The notes below the pieces were generated by a model. That model saw only the letters and a program-made list of their open reading frames with translations, searched no databases and was not told where the DNA came from. Shown piece after piece: positions 14,296-24,501 of a stretch of 24,501 nt of DNA. Origin of the DNA: Burkholderiales bacterium. GTDB taxonomy: Bacteria; Pseudomonadota; Gammaproteobacteria; Burkholderiales; Casimicrobiaceae. How positions within the stretch are numbered: position 1 is the first letter of the stretch; the number at the start of each line of letters is the position of its first letter. Location: positions 1 through 24,501 of the forward strand of contig JANXNO010000514.1 in NCBI GenBank assembly GCA_025354075.1, given 5' to 3'. The translations under genes and the position numbers were made by a program.

Positions 14296-15425
14296 GCCTG
14301 CATTTTATGCGGTCGGTCAGGCGCGCTGCCATACGGAATAGCGCGCGGCGCCGATGGCACCACAAATCGCCAAAACAACACGGCCGTCGCAACGAAAGGC
14401 CAGAGCAGAACAATGGTGTGTGTCAGCCCGTTTAAATGCAGCAGGTGGCCATAGTTCCAGCTAAAGAGCGACAGCGGTGCCTCGCTCGTAATCAAGTCGG
14501 GTATCAACAAGTTGATGATCACCCCGGACAACAGCGCGATGCCCGCGAGCACCGATTTTGCTCGACGCGGCAACCAGAACAACACCATCAACGCGAAAGC
14601 GCCGCCCGCAAGGCCCAGCGTGTGTCCGGGCCGCAGCCACTCGTCCCATGCCAGTGGTTTGAGCACTGCTTGCGCCGCCGCCGTCTTCATGGTGATGGCC
14701 GCGCCGATCACCAGCACCAGCGCAATGCCACCCATCCATCGCTTGCGCATCGTGAGGTCAGTGAAGAGACCGATACCGATCAACGCAGCTGCGGTTTGCG
14801 CAAATTCGACGATCACCACGGCCGGGTCGAACGCGGCTTGCTGTCCGGGGTGAAAGGTGGCTCCGAACAAGGGAATAGCAGGATTGATTTGTGCGAACAG
14901 CCACACGCCGAGCAACACCAGTTGCAAATCCGCCGAGCGTCCGGCCACAATTAATTCGTTGCGACTGCGACTGGCCCAGTCGGTCACCGGTTTGAACGCG
15001 ATTAAACTCGCGCCCAGCATCGCGCCGATGAGCGCGCCTAGCGCGTTGGCCAGCAAATCCCGAACGCTCGCGTAGCGGGTCGGCAACCACATCTGTGCGG
15101 TTTCCATGCCGAGCGACAACAACGCGGAAAAAACGATAGCCATCGCGATTTTTGCCTTGAGCGACCAGCGGCGTGGCCAGGCAATGACGAGTGCAGCGCC
15201 GAGCGGAACATACGCAGCTACATTGAAAATGGCATCAGCAACTGCCCAGCGTTGGCCCCAATACCAGAGAAAATATCGCACCGGCGGTTCCGGTGCCACC
15301 CATCCAGTGAACGGCTGCAAACTGGCATAAACAATCACGCCGACACAAACAGCCGCCACCCATAGTGCAAGCGAGGGATGCGATGGGCGAGTGGGTTGAA
15401 GGGTCACGGCGCGCCACGCATTCAC
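14292..15425 (-). CDS. VanZ-like multi-helix membrane protein
   Basis: Integral membrane protein of 377 residues with about ten hydrophobic helices. The first half carries the VanZ-like pattern: a helix followed by VYASLQPFTGW, DAIFNVAAYVPLGAAL (about 74-89), and GMETAQMWLPTRYASVRDLLANALGALIGA (about 114-143, the conserved E...Q...R...D-N-G set). VanZ relatives are linked to glycopeptide tolerance in some Gram-positives, but in proteobacteria the function is not established and no resistance role should be assumed. The C-terminal half is less conserved and ends with a short basic tail. It overlaps its neighbours by 4 bp on both sides (DUF3426 gene before it, hydrolase after it). Confidence 0.82.
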   Translation of the reverse strand: MNAWRAVTLQPTRPSHPSLALWVAAVCVGVIVYASLQPFTGWVAPEPPVRYFLWYWGQRWAVADAIFNVAAYVPLGAALVIAWPRRWSLKAKIAMAIVFSALLSLGMETAQMWLPTRYASVRDLLANALGALIGAMLGASLIAFKPVTDWASRSRNELIVAGRSADLQLVLLGVWLFAQINPAIPLFGATFHPGQQAAFDPAVVIVEFAQTAAALIGIGLFTDLTMRKRWMGGIALVLVIGAAITMKTAAAQAVLKPLAWDEWLRPGHTLGLAGGAFALMVLFWLPRRAKSVLAGIALLSGVIINLLIPDLITSEAPLSLFSWNYGHLLHLNGLTHTIVLLWPFVATAVLFWRFVVPSAPRAIPYGSAPDRPHKMQA

Positions 15426-16363
15426 AAGTACGCGTGATCGACCTTGAATCCCAGAACATTAGTCTGGCTGGCGTCGAGATACAGCTTCACCTCAATCTCG
15501 GCGCCTGCCTCCAGTCCACGCACGAGACTGGCCGTAGCCGGGGCGAATTCGGCGGGCGTAAATACCCTTCGCACCACAAGCTCGCCGCCCAGGCCGTCCA
15601 GAGACAAGATGAGATGCGGATACGCTACGGCAGTCGCGCCAGAATTGCGCAGTGTGGCAGTAAAAATCAGGAGCCCTTTGTGGGCCGGGTCAGCCGCGAG
15701 ATCCGTGCCCACAAAGCCCAGCGACTCTCCGCGTTTGGGCGGTGCCAGACGACAATCCAGATAAACGCATGCGGCCACCATGCCAGGTGCGAGCTGTGGC
15801 ACACGGCTGGCGATGTCGTCGCGAAAGAAAAACGTGGATTGCGCTACCAGCCCAGCCACGCCGAACAGGCACAGCAGCGCAAACACCCATCGCATCGCCG
15901 GACTGCTAGCCTGAGGCGCAGGTCGCCAGCGGTAGTTATTCAGCGCTCCGGGCGGCGCAGGCATTGACTCCGCGAGCGAACGGTCGTCGACATCTAAATT
16001 GCGTACCGCCACAGTATCTTCACCCGCCGCGACGGGATCACTCTGCGTGATGTTCCCGCTCTCAGCGCCTCGCTCCTTCCACATTGAAGCAACCACGTCA
16101 GCGGGCGGCATTTCCTCCTGCGGTTGCATGGCTGGCATACCCTGAATGATCGTCTGCGGCGGCGTAACCTCTCCGTGATCATCAATCGGGTCAACAGAGG
16201 GTAAGGTGCCCTCAACCAGATGTTCAACCGCGTCGAAGATGCCGCGGCAGGCACCACAGCGCACCAGGCCTGCGTGCAATTTAACCTGCTCCGGCCGCAC
16301 GCGAAATTTCGCACTGCAATGCGGGCATTGTGTGACCGCTGAAATCTGTGTGGGAACCGTCAT
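15422..16363 (-). CDS. Zinc-ribbon (MJ0042-type) and DUF3426 membrane protein
   Basis: A 313-residue protein with a three-part layout. An N-terminal zinc ribbon has CxxC pairs Cys13/Cys16 and Cys36/Cys39. A low-complexity acidic/proline linker follows (about 50-150). One transmembrane helix (about 158-177, VFALLCLFGVAGLVAQSTFF) leads to a C-terminal periplasmic DUF3426 domain with PKRGESLGFVGTDL, LRNSGATAVAYPHLILSLDG and LEAGAEIEVKLYLD. It should be a single-pass inner-membrane protein with a cytosolic metal-binding head. Function is unknown. The position directly after prmA is typical of Burkholderiales. Its end overlaps the VanZ-like gene by 4 bp. Confidence 0.88.
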   Translation of the reverse strand: MTVPTQISAVTQCPHCSAKFRVRPEQVKLHAGLVRCGACRGIFDAVEHLVEGTLPSVDPIDDHGEVTPPQTIIQGMPAMQPQEEMPPADVVASMWKERGAESGNITQSDPVAAGEDTVAVRNLDVDDRSLAESMPAPPGALNNYRWRPAPQASSPAMRWVFALLCLFGVAGLVAQSTFFFRDDIASRVPQLAPGMVAACVYLDCRLAPPKRGESLGFVGTDLAADPAHKGLLIFTATLRNSGATAVAYPHLILSLDGLGGELVVRRVFTPAEFAPATASLVRGLEAGAEIEVKLYLDASQTNVLGFKVDHAYL

Positions 16364-16417
16364 GCCGCAATCGTAGCGTAGCGGGGAAACACTGCGGGAT
16401 AACGCGCGGTCAAAACA

Positions 16418-17320
16418 CTAATGACGCATACCTGTCATTCGCACCCAGCCGTCGCGCTCGGCCGTAACCGTCATCGCAATCCACGGCGCGTAGGCCGCCT
16501 GAATGCGTTCAATCTGTGGCGCGAGAATACCGGCCAGAGCAAGCTGGCCGCCGGTTTTAACCAGCGCGCAAATGGCCGGTGCGAGCACCGTCAACGGGCC
16601 CGCGAGAATGTTGGCCACCACCACATCGTATTGCTGGTTGAGCTCGCGGTCAGAGACGTCGTACTTCACGTTAAGGTCATTAGCGTGGGTGTTGAAGCGC
16701 GCGGTCTCGACGGCTTGCGGATCAATATCGACGCCGAACACGCTGGCCGCACCGAGCGCCGAGGCTGCCATCGCCAGAATGCCTGATCCGCAGCCGTAGT
16801 CGAGCACGGCCTTACCAGCAAGCGGCACGTCGCTCAGCCACTGCAAACAAAGCCGCGTCGTGGGGTGTGTTCCGGTGCCAAACGCGAGGCCCGGATCAAG
16901 GCGCAGGTTGATCGCCTCAGGTTGAGGAGGTTTGCACCAGGTGGGCACAATCCACAGGTTCGGTGTGATCTCGATGGGCTCAAACTGAGCTTGCGTTGCG
17001 CGTACCCAATCGGTTTCCGGCACCACTCGAAATTCGTGCAAGCCGAGGCTTTCAGGGTCGGCCGCGCGGAGCGTTTGCCAAAGCGTCTCCAGCGCATCAA
17101 TCGAAGCGTCACCCTCAAACAGCGCAGCGATGCGGCTGTCCGCCCAGCGCTGCGTCAACGCCATGCCCGGTTCGCCAAAGATCGGTTGTTCGGCGTCACT
17201 TTCGGCGTTTAGATCAGCCACATCGACAGCGAGCGCGCCCGCTTCAAGCAAGGCGTCAGCGATTGCGTCCGCTGCAGCCCCCTTGACCGGGCCGGAAATT
17301 TCAATCCATGACAGGGCCAT
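16418..17320 (-). CDS. prmA: Ribosomal protein L11 methyltransferase PrmA
   Basis: Cytosolic S-adenosylmethionine-dependent enzyme that trimethylates the N-terminus and lysines of ribosomal protein L11. The product is 300 residues, as usual. The N-terminal L11-recognition domain spans about 1-100, a linker includes FRVVPETDWVRATQAQFEP, and the catalytic domain has FGTGTHPTT (147-155), LDYGCGSGILAMAA (173-186), the acidic FGVDIDPQA (195-203) and the substrate-side NILAGPL (237-243). All are intact. It starts 5 bp after accC and precedes the zinc-ribbon gene by 54 bp, the normal arrangement in this bacterial group. Confidence 0.95.
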   Translation of the reverse strand: MALSWIEISGPVKGAAADAIADALLEAGALAVDVADLNAESDAEQPIFGEPGMALTQRWADSRIAALFEGDASIDALETLWQTLRAADPESLGLHEFRVVPETDWVRATQAQFEPIEITPNLWIVPTWCKPPQPEAINLRLDPGLAFGTGTHPTTRLCLQWLSDVPLAGKAVLDYGCGSGILAMAASALGAASVFGVDIDPQAVETARFNTHANDLNVKYDVSDRELNQQYDVVVANILAGPLTVLAPAICALVKTGGQLALAGILAPQIERIQAAYAPWIAMTVTAERDGWVRMTGMRH

Positions 17321-17325
17321 GCTTG

Positions 17326-18726
<1,401 letters not shown>

Positions 18727-18732
18727 CAGATC

Positions 18733-18811
18733 TATTCCGTTTCAAAAGCAGGCAGGACGCGGCGGTGAGCCGCAGATAGCGCACTTGCGCAGCAAGGCGA
18801 AACCAACAAAT
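18733..18811 (-). repeat. Intercistronic 79-nt repeat, copy B (accB-accC gap)
   Basis: Ungapped partner of the element at 11762-11840, in the same orientation relative to transcription. The hairpin is GCGC/GCGC (18779-18790) where copy A has GTGC/GCAC. A second hairpin with 5-bp arms (GCGGC/GCCGC) is visible here and only weakly possible in copy A. The 3' end gives the CGGAA in front of the accC ATG at 18726. Unlike copy A, it lacks the distal inverted arm. Confidence 0.7.
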
Positions 18812-18846
18812 TCAGGGTTGGCCAAAGCGAGGGTCTGGGGGCGCAA

Positions 18847-19341
18847 TTACTCGATCATGAACATGGGCTGACCATATTCCACCGCCTGCCCCGACTCAAC
18901 CATGATCGCCTTGATCACGCCCGCTTTGTCGCACTCAATCTCGTTCATCAACTTCATGGCTTCAATGATGCAAATGGTGTCGCCAACAGAGACCGTCGAT
19001 CCGACATCAACAAATGGCTTGGCACCAGGCGCTGCCGAGCGGTAGAACGTACCGACCATCGGCGACTTGACCGCGTGGCCTTCAGGTTCGACCGGTACGG
19101 GTACGACCACAGCGGCGGCGGCTGTGGGGGCCTGTACCGGCGCGGCGTGGTGCATACCCATGCCTGGCACGCCTGGTTGCGGCATTTGCATCATTGGCGC
19201 ACCGTACTGCATGATCGGCTGCATGCTGTTGGCGACGGTACGCGTAATGCGGACTTTCTCCTCGCCCTCGGTCACCTCAAGCTCGGCAATGCCAGATTCC
19301 TGGACGAGTTCGATCAGTGTTTTCAGTTTGCGCAGATCCAT
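18847..19341 (-). CDS. accB: Biotin carboxyl carrier protein AccB
   Basis: Carrier subunit of acetyl-CoA carboxylase, 164 residues. The N-terminal dimerisation part [20 protein letters not shown] (1-20) leads to [12 protein letters not shown], a flexible Met/Pro/Gly/Ala-rich linker (about 40-88), and the biotinyl domain starting [19 protein letters not shown] (about 93-111). The modified lysine is Lys130 in [10 protein letters not shown]. All conserved features are present. A GAGGAG lies 8 nt before the ATG. The gene follows aroQ after 75 bp and precedes accC after 120 bp; that gap holds repeat copy B. Confidence 0.96.
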   Translation of the reverse strand: MDLRKLKTLIELVQESGIAELEVTEGEEKVRITRTVANSMQPIMQYGAPMMQMPQPGVPGMGMHHAAPVQAPTAAAAVVVPVPVEPEGHAVKSPMVGTFYRSAAPGAKPFVDVGSTVSVGDTICIIEAMKLMNEIECDKAGVIKAIMVESGQAVEYGQPMFMIE

Positions 19342-19376
19342 GCGACGGTCTCCTCGGATAGAAGAAAAAAGGGGAA

Positions 19377-19393
19377 GTAACCGGATCGGTTAC
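19377..19393 (-). terminator. Weak hairpin with T-rich tail between aroQ and accB
   Basis: On the minus strand GTAACCG and CGGTTAC form a 7-bp stem with a 3-nt loop, followed by TTCCCC and a run of six T. It could be a weak intrinsic terminator or attenuator reducing aroQ read-through into accB. The stem is short and the T run starts 6 nt after it, so termination would be inefficient. Confidence 0.35.
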
Positions 19394-19416
19394 CCGGCTG
19401 AGTTAGGGTTACGGCG

Positions 19417-19959
19417 CTACGCCGATGCCTGCGTCAGAAAGTCGAGCGCAAGGTCGTAACCACGCACGCCCAAACCGACGATGATGCCGCGCGCGGTCGC
19501 GCTCAGGTACGAGTGGTGGCGAAATTCCTCGCGGGCATACACATTGGTGATGTGCACCTCAAGAAACGGCAGCGAAGCGCCTGCGAACGCGTCGCGCAGG
19601 GCAACACTGGTGTGCGTAAGCGCACCAGCATTGATGATGCAGGCTTCGGTTCCGTCGGTGCGCGTGGCGTGAATACGGTCTATGAGCACGCCTTCGTGGT
19701 TGCTCTGCAAGCAGTCAAGCTGAAAGCCCAATTTTGCAGCGCGCTCTGTCAAATGCGCTTCGAGCTGCGCCAACGTCGTCGAGCCGTATTTTTCAGGCTC
19801 ACGCGTGCCGAGCAAATTCAGGTTTGGGCCATGCAGTAGCAGGATGCGGGGCGTTGCGACAACCGGCTTTTCAGCTACCGCCGTTGCGAACGCGGCGCTG
19901 GTTGCCTTTGCGATGCTGGCAATGTCTGTTTTTGAAATAGTTTCAGTATCCTCGACCAT
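19417..19959 (-). CDS. aroQ: Type II 3-dehydroquinate dehydratase AroQ with N-terminal extension
   Basis: Dodecameric shikimate-pathway enzyme that dehydrates 3-dehydroquinate. From the ATG at 19959 the product is 180 residues, about 35 longer than usual. The catalytic domain starts only at [22 protein letters not shown] (38-59), with catalytic Tyr58, NHEG (about 87-90), [10 protein letters not shown] (109-118, Asn110 and His116), LEVHITN (133-139) and the RHHSYLS segment. The first 37 residues are Ala/Thr/Lys-rich with no motif and no strong hydrophobic core; no ATG or GTG occurs closer to the domain. A TTG directly before the ATG is also in frame. It heads the acc-prm array and is the normal neighbour of accB in Burkholderiales. 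Confidence 0.94.
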   Translation of the reverse strand: MVEDTETISKTDIASIAKATSAAFATAVAEKPVVATPRILLLHGPNLNLLGTREPEKYGSTTLAQLEAHLTERAAKLGFQLDCLQSNHEGVLIDRIHATRTDGTEACIINAGALTHTSVALRDAFAGASLPFLEVHITNVYAREEFRHHSYLSATARGIIVGLGVRGYDLALDFLTQASA

Positions 19960-20287
19960 CAAGACAGCCCCGCCTCGACCAGTGAGATCGCAGCGAGTTA
20001 AGTTGAGATGCCACTAGTTTGCCTGAAATTCCAATTTTCCGCTAGATTTGTTGCCGGATGGAGACAGGATTAATCTGCGAAATGATGGGCTGAGCCGCCA
20101 CAACGCGCCCCTCCAATTACATTTCATCTTTAGACGGAAACGCTTGTTTGGTATGGGCTAGGCGCTGCATTACCCCGAAAGTCGATAAGCACGCTAATGC
20201 TGCCACAATCTCCAGCTGCTCTGTCTTTTCACTAAAAAGTTGTCTTGCGAATATATGCGGCTATCAAGACGATGAGTGGCGCACCAC
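19960..20287. other. 328-bp gap between the TlpA-like gene and aroQ
   Basis: I see no convincing gene here. Short open frames on either strand lack a ribosome-binding site and family features, and the base composition is more AT-rich than the flanking genes. Since aroQ begins here after a gap much longer than others in the array, this is the likely promoter region of the aroQ-accBC-prmA unit. I could not identify a reliable -35/-10 pair, and no RNA family was recognised. Confidence 0.4.
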
Positions 20288-20842
20288 TTACGCGAAGATA
20301 GCGGCAATTTCGCCGTACTTAAGCTTACCTGTCCGACGAAGCATCACTTCGCCCTGAGGCGTGAAGATCAGCGTAAAAGGCAGCACCGCCTCTGGATTGC
20401 CCATGGTTTTCAACGCATCGAGCCACGCCACATCGCCCAAAAGCACCGGATAGTTGATCGCCAACTCTTTGACAAACTTCTCAACCGGCGCACGTCGATC
20501 AATGGCGACGCCCACAAATTGCAGCCCTTTCGCTGCGAAATCGTTTTGCGCTTTCACAAATTCGGGCATTTCTTCCCGGCACGGGCCACACCATGTCGCC
20601 CAAAAATTCACGATCAACGTCTTGCCTTTCCAGGTCGACATCGGCTGCGGTTTGCCGTCCAAACCTTCAAAGCTCGCCGCAAGCAACTTCGCCTCTTCGC
20701 CCGCGACGACGCCTCGTGTTAGCCACCAGTGCCCTCCAAATGCGCCTGCCGCACAGGCAGCCACGCCGCCCAAACCAAGCAACAGCATGCGTTTGGCCGT
20801 CGATGCCGGTGCGTTGGTGACCGTATCATCGGGAGTCGTCAT
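20288..20842 (-). CDS. TlpA/ResA-like membrane-anchored thioredoxin
   Basis: Periplasm-facing thiol-disulphide protein, 184 residues. An uncleaved signal anchor spans about 18-40 (RMLLLGLGGVAACAAGAFGG). The thioredoxin domain has the segment TLIVNFWATWCGPCREEMPE (75-94) with redox pair Cys85/Cys88, a TlpA-like FVGVAIDR strand, and the cis-proline loop VLPFTLIF. Such proteins reduce specific periplasmic partners, for example in cytochrome c maturation. Its ATG overlaps the stop of the DsbD-N-like gene by 4 bp (ATGA), so the two are translated together and may exchange electrons. Burkholderiales often carry a TlpA-like gene in front of aroQ. Confidence 0.9.
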   Translation of the reverse strand: MTTPDDTVTNAPASTAKRMLLLGLGGVAACAAGAFGGHWWLTRGVVAGEEAKLLAASFEGLDGKPQPMSTWKGKTLIVNFWATWCGPCREEMPEFVKAQNDFAAKGLQFVGVAIDRRAPVEKFVKELAINYPVLLGDVAWLDALKTMGNPEAVLPFTLIFTPQGEVMLRRTGKLKYGEIAAIFA

Positions 20843-21381
20843 TGGCTGACCCTGGGCATAAATTGCTGCTTGAGATTAATCGGTACCAGCTCACGCGCAT
20901 GCACGTTTTTTGCGCCTGCGGCCAGCACAAAGGTTCGTCTGGCCGGTGGGTAACACACGCCCGCCAAGGCGGAGCAGCCCTGAAACACCACGGTCAGCTC
21001 GGTGCTGACGGTGAGCCTAGTCGCCGCAGATAGGCTGACCGGCTGCTCGTACACCTCAACCCGCCCAAAGTTGGGATCCATCTTGATTTTGCCGGGCGGC
21101 AGCTTGATTTTTTTGATCGCCTCGCCGTTTGCCAGTACTTCAAAGCGGTCGCGATACAGGTAATGCCCGGGAAGTACGTCAAACTTCACGACAAACCTGC
21201 CCGGCTCGAACGCGGCCTCTGTCGCGAAGGCCACATCCACAGCCAGCGGAGCAGGCGGCACAGCGGGCTCCTGAGCGATGCAAACCGATGCAAGGTGCAG
21301 CGCAAAAACGGCTGACAAAGACGCAACAAGTGTTCGCGCCAATCTGTCGCCAAGCGCACTTATTTGTCGTCTTACTGTCAT
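20839..21381 (-). CDS. Stand-alone DsbD N-terminal (alpha) domain protein
   Basis: Periplasmic protein matching only the N-terminal domain of the disulphide reductase DsbD, 180 residues from the ATG at 21381. A signal peptide or anchor is at about 14-36 (LVASLSAVFALHLASVCIA). The immunoglobulin-like domain contains PGHYLYRDRFEV (71-82), IKLPPGKIKMDPNFGRVEVY (92-111), and the active-site region VVFQGCSALAGVCYPPARRTF with Cys136 and Cys143. Six residues separate the cysteines, one more than in E. coli DsbD. The transmembrane beta domain and C-terminal thioredoxin domain are absent; a separate TlpA-like thioredoxin overlaps by 4 bp. A TTG at 21411 is a weaker in-frame start. Function as an electron relay is inferred. 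Confidence 0.85.
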   Translation of the reverse strand: MTVRRQISALGDRLARTLVASLSAVFALHLASVCIAQEPAVPPAPLAVDVAFATEAAFEPGRFVVKFDVLPGHYLYRDRFEVLANGEAIKKIKLPPGKIKMDPNFGRVEVYEQPVSLSAATRLTVSTELTVVFQGCSALAGVCYPPARRTFVLAAGAKNVHARELVPINLKQQFMPRVSQ

Positions 21382-21480
21382 ACTTCGGATGCGGATGGAG
21401 GCGCTGAACAAATGACGCTGCTGACCTGACTGGCAACGCCAACGTCGTCTGCGTCATGACATTTTTCGCTGGAGACAACT

Positions 21481-21867
21481 ATGCCCCTGCTTTTACTCGC
21501 AATTCTAGTCGCGATGCCCGTGCTTGACATCTACGCCACGGTTCGATTAGCCGAAGCATTGAACGTTCCCGGGTTGGCGCTGTTCGTTCCAGGCCTCATC
21601 TTCGGCGTGTTGCTCATGAAACGCGAAAGCCGCACGCTGCGCTCACAATTTGTCGGCGCGATGCAAAGCATGGCGTTGCAAGGCTTGGTATTTGATAGCG
21701 GACGGCGTATGCTCGCGGCCGTTTTGCTGCTGTTCCCCGGATTCGTCAGCGACCTGTTTGCCGTGTTTCTGCTGCTGGTGCCAAATCGTTCACTGCCCCA
21801 AGCTGCGGCGGCGTCCGTGCAGCCAGGGTCCAATACGGTGGACGGGGAATTCAGGCGCGTGGACTAA
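21481..21867 (+). CDS. fxsA: FxsA-family cytoplasmic membrane protein
   Basis: Small inner-membrane protein, 128 residues. In E. coli, FxsA overproduction relieves phage T7 exclusion by the F plasmid; its normal role is unclear. Typical features are the N-terminal helix [20 protein letters not shown] (4-23) with the conserved D-x-Y, a second helix (about 27-46), the [11 protein letters not shown] loop, and [22 protein letters not shown] (about 78-99) with the conserved PGF..D. A GGAG sits about 7 nt before the ATG. It is divergent from the DsbD-N-like gene, and its last 17 bp overlap the end of the convergent lgt gene. Confidence 0.88.
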   Translation: MPLLLLAILVAMPVLDIYATVRLAEALNVPGLALFVPGLIFGVLLMKRESRTLRSQFVGAMQSMALQGLVFDSGRRMLAAVLLLFPGFVSDLFAVFLLLVPNRSLPQAAAASVQPGSNTVDGEFRRVD

Positions 21868-22642
21868 CTGCTGGCCGCAACAACAACCATCCACCCAGCA
21901 AAACCATTGGCACGCACAGCCACTGCCCCATGGTCATCCCGAACGACAAAAATCCAAGGAACGCGTCCGGCTCGCGAAAAAACTCGGATATCGACCGTAA
22001 TATCCCGTAACCCAGCAGAAAAGCCCCGGAGACACGGCCGGTAGCGCGCGGTTTACTCGAATAAATCCACAAAACAATGAACAGCAGTACCCCTTCCAGC
22101 GCAAATTGGTAGAGCTGCGAAGGGTGCCGGGGGATTTGGTCGACTGTCGGGAAAATCATAGCCCAAGGTAGAGAGGGGTCCGCAGCGCGCCCCGGCAACT
22201 CTGCGTTAATGAAGTTGCCAATTCGCCCTGACGCAAGCCCCAACGGCACCAGCGGTGCAACAAAATCGCCGACGCGCAGAAACGGGCGGTCGCTCCTCCG
22301 CGCATACAGCCACATCGCGAAAATCACGCCCAGCAGCCCCCCGTGAAAGCTCATGCCGCCCTGCCAGATCGCAAATATTTCAAGCGGATTGCTGAGGTAA
22401 TAGCCGGGTTTGTAGAACAGGCAATAGCCAATGCGTCCGCCAAGCACCACGCCCAGAATGCCATAAAGCAGCAAATCATCCACGTCGGCGGGCTTCCATC
22501 CCTGCAAAATCTGCTTGCGCGCGCGGTAGGTGCCCAGCACCATGAACAGCACAAAGGCTACAAGGTAGGTTAGGCCGTACCAGCGGACGGCGAGCGGGCC
22601 GATTTGTAAAGCAATCGGATCAATTTCAGGGTGTATCAGCAT
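21851..22642 (-). CDS. lgt: Prolipoprotein diacylglyceryl transferase Lgt
   Basis: Essential inner-membrane enzyme that transfers diacylglycerol from phosphatidylglycerol to the lipobox cysteine of prolipoproteins. The product is 263 residues with about seven transmembrane helices. Visible landmarks are VRWYGLTYL near the N-terminus, the catalytic-region [11 protein letters not shown] (95-105, His100), the Lgt signature [18 protein letters not shown] (135-152, Arg140), and RHPSQLYQ, followed by SEFFREPD. All expected residues are intact. AGGAG lies 6 nt before the ATG. It is divergent from ilvD, the usual position in Burkholderiales, and its 3' end overlaps fxsA by 17 bp on the opposite strand. 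Confidence 0.96.
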   Translation of the reverse strand: MLIHPEIDPIALQIGPLAVRWYGLTYLVAFVLFMVLGTYRARKQILQGWKPADVDDLLLYGILGVVLGGRIGYCLFYKPGYYLSNPLEIFAIWQGGMSFHGGLLGVIFAMWLYARRSDRPFLRVGDFVAPLVPLGLASGRIGNFINAELPGRAADPSLPWAMIFPTVDQIPRHPSQLYQFALEGVLLFIVLWIYSSKPRATGRVSGAFLLGYGILRSISEFFREPDAFLGFLSFGMTMGQWLCVPMVLLGGWLLLRPAVSPRA

Positions 22643-22648
22643 CGGCTA

Positions 22649-22653
22649 CTCCT
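22649..22653 (-). promoter_or_regulatory. Ribosome-binding site of lgt
   Basis: The minus strand reads AGGAG, 6 nt before the ATG at 22642. The rest of the lgt-ilvD spacer (to 22868) must hold both divergent promoters, but I could not place -35/-10 pairs with confidence; a short AATTCG / CGAATT inverted pair lies close to the lgt start. Confidence 0.65.
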
Positions 22654-22868
22654 ATAAATTCGTTTTTCGGGCGAATTGCGTCGTTGCGGGGTGCTAGCAA
22701 TCCTCATGTACCAGGGCGTACATTCTGGTTGCAGCGCGCCGCGCCGGGGTTACGCAAACTCGGCACTTCATCCCGAAAAGCCGAATTTCTAGAAGCACCC
22801 GTCGACCGCAAGTGTAGTGCCGAATAAAATCATCAGTCGTAGTTATCAACCACCGAGTACGCCCCGCT

Positions 22869-24501
<1,633 letters not shown>

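Overview
The window looks like a chromosomal segment of a betaproteobacterium, probably of the order Burkholderiales. The evidence is the gene content and order: a DUF3460 protein, a Bug/TctC-type receptor beside a TctDE-like two-component system, the run aroQ-accB-accC-prmA-(zinc-ribbon DUF3426 protein), a queCED cluster, and lgt divergent from ilvD. The sequence is GC-rich by eye and coding is dense. I see no tRNA, rRNA, CRISPR array, phage or insertion-sequence transposase.

Region 1 (1-5490) is a carboxylate or sugar-acid uptake locus. A TctDE-like response regulator and sensor kinase are followed on the minus strand by an MHS-type major facilitator transporter that is cut by the window start. 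Divergently, a periplasmic Bug receptor precedes a class II aldolase. The divergent spacer holds a 14-bp inverted repeat, and the tctD-tctE gap holds a perfect dyad.

Region 2 (5497-8431) is accessory. Two consecutive secreted DUF1566 proteins lie here, one with dockerin-like calcium-binding repeats at its C-terminus. Next to them is a Sel1-repeat/TonB-C-terminal gene broken by two in-frame stop codons but no frameshift.

Region 3 (8631-9962) holds tcdA (tRNA modification), a small membrane protein, and a REP-like palindrome between convergent genes.

Region 4 (9970-19959) is one unbroken minus-strand array of 13 genes read from right to left: aroQ, accB, accC, prmA, DUF3426, VanZ-like, alpha/beta hydrolase, hemJ, queC, queE, queD, rlmL, DUF3460. 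It combines fatty-acid initiation, shikimate synthesis, ribosome and tRNA modification, and haem synthesis. The gaps accB-accC and queE-queD carry two diverged copies of the same 79-nt element. Each copy ends at the ribosome-binding site of the next gene, and its hairpin shows a compensatory base-pair change. This is the most interesting non-coding signal here.

Region 5 (20288-24501) holds a TlpA-like membrane thioredoxin overlapping a stand-alone DsbD N-terminal domain, then fxsA and lgt (convergent, with overlapping ends), and divergently ilvD, cut by the window end.

I found no gene cluster that looks like a wholly new system. The best leads are the intercistronic repeat family, the doubly interrupted Sel1-TonB gene, the split DsbD arrangement and the QueD that lacks its canonical cysteine.
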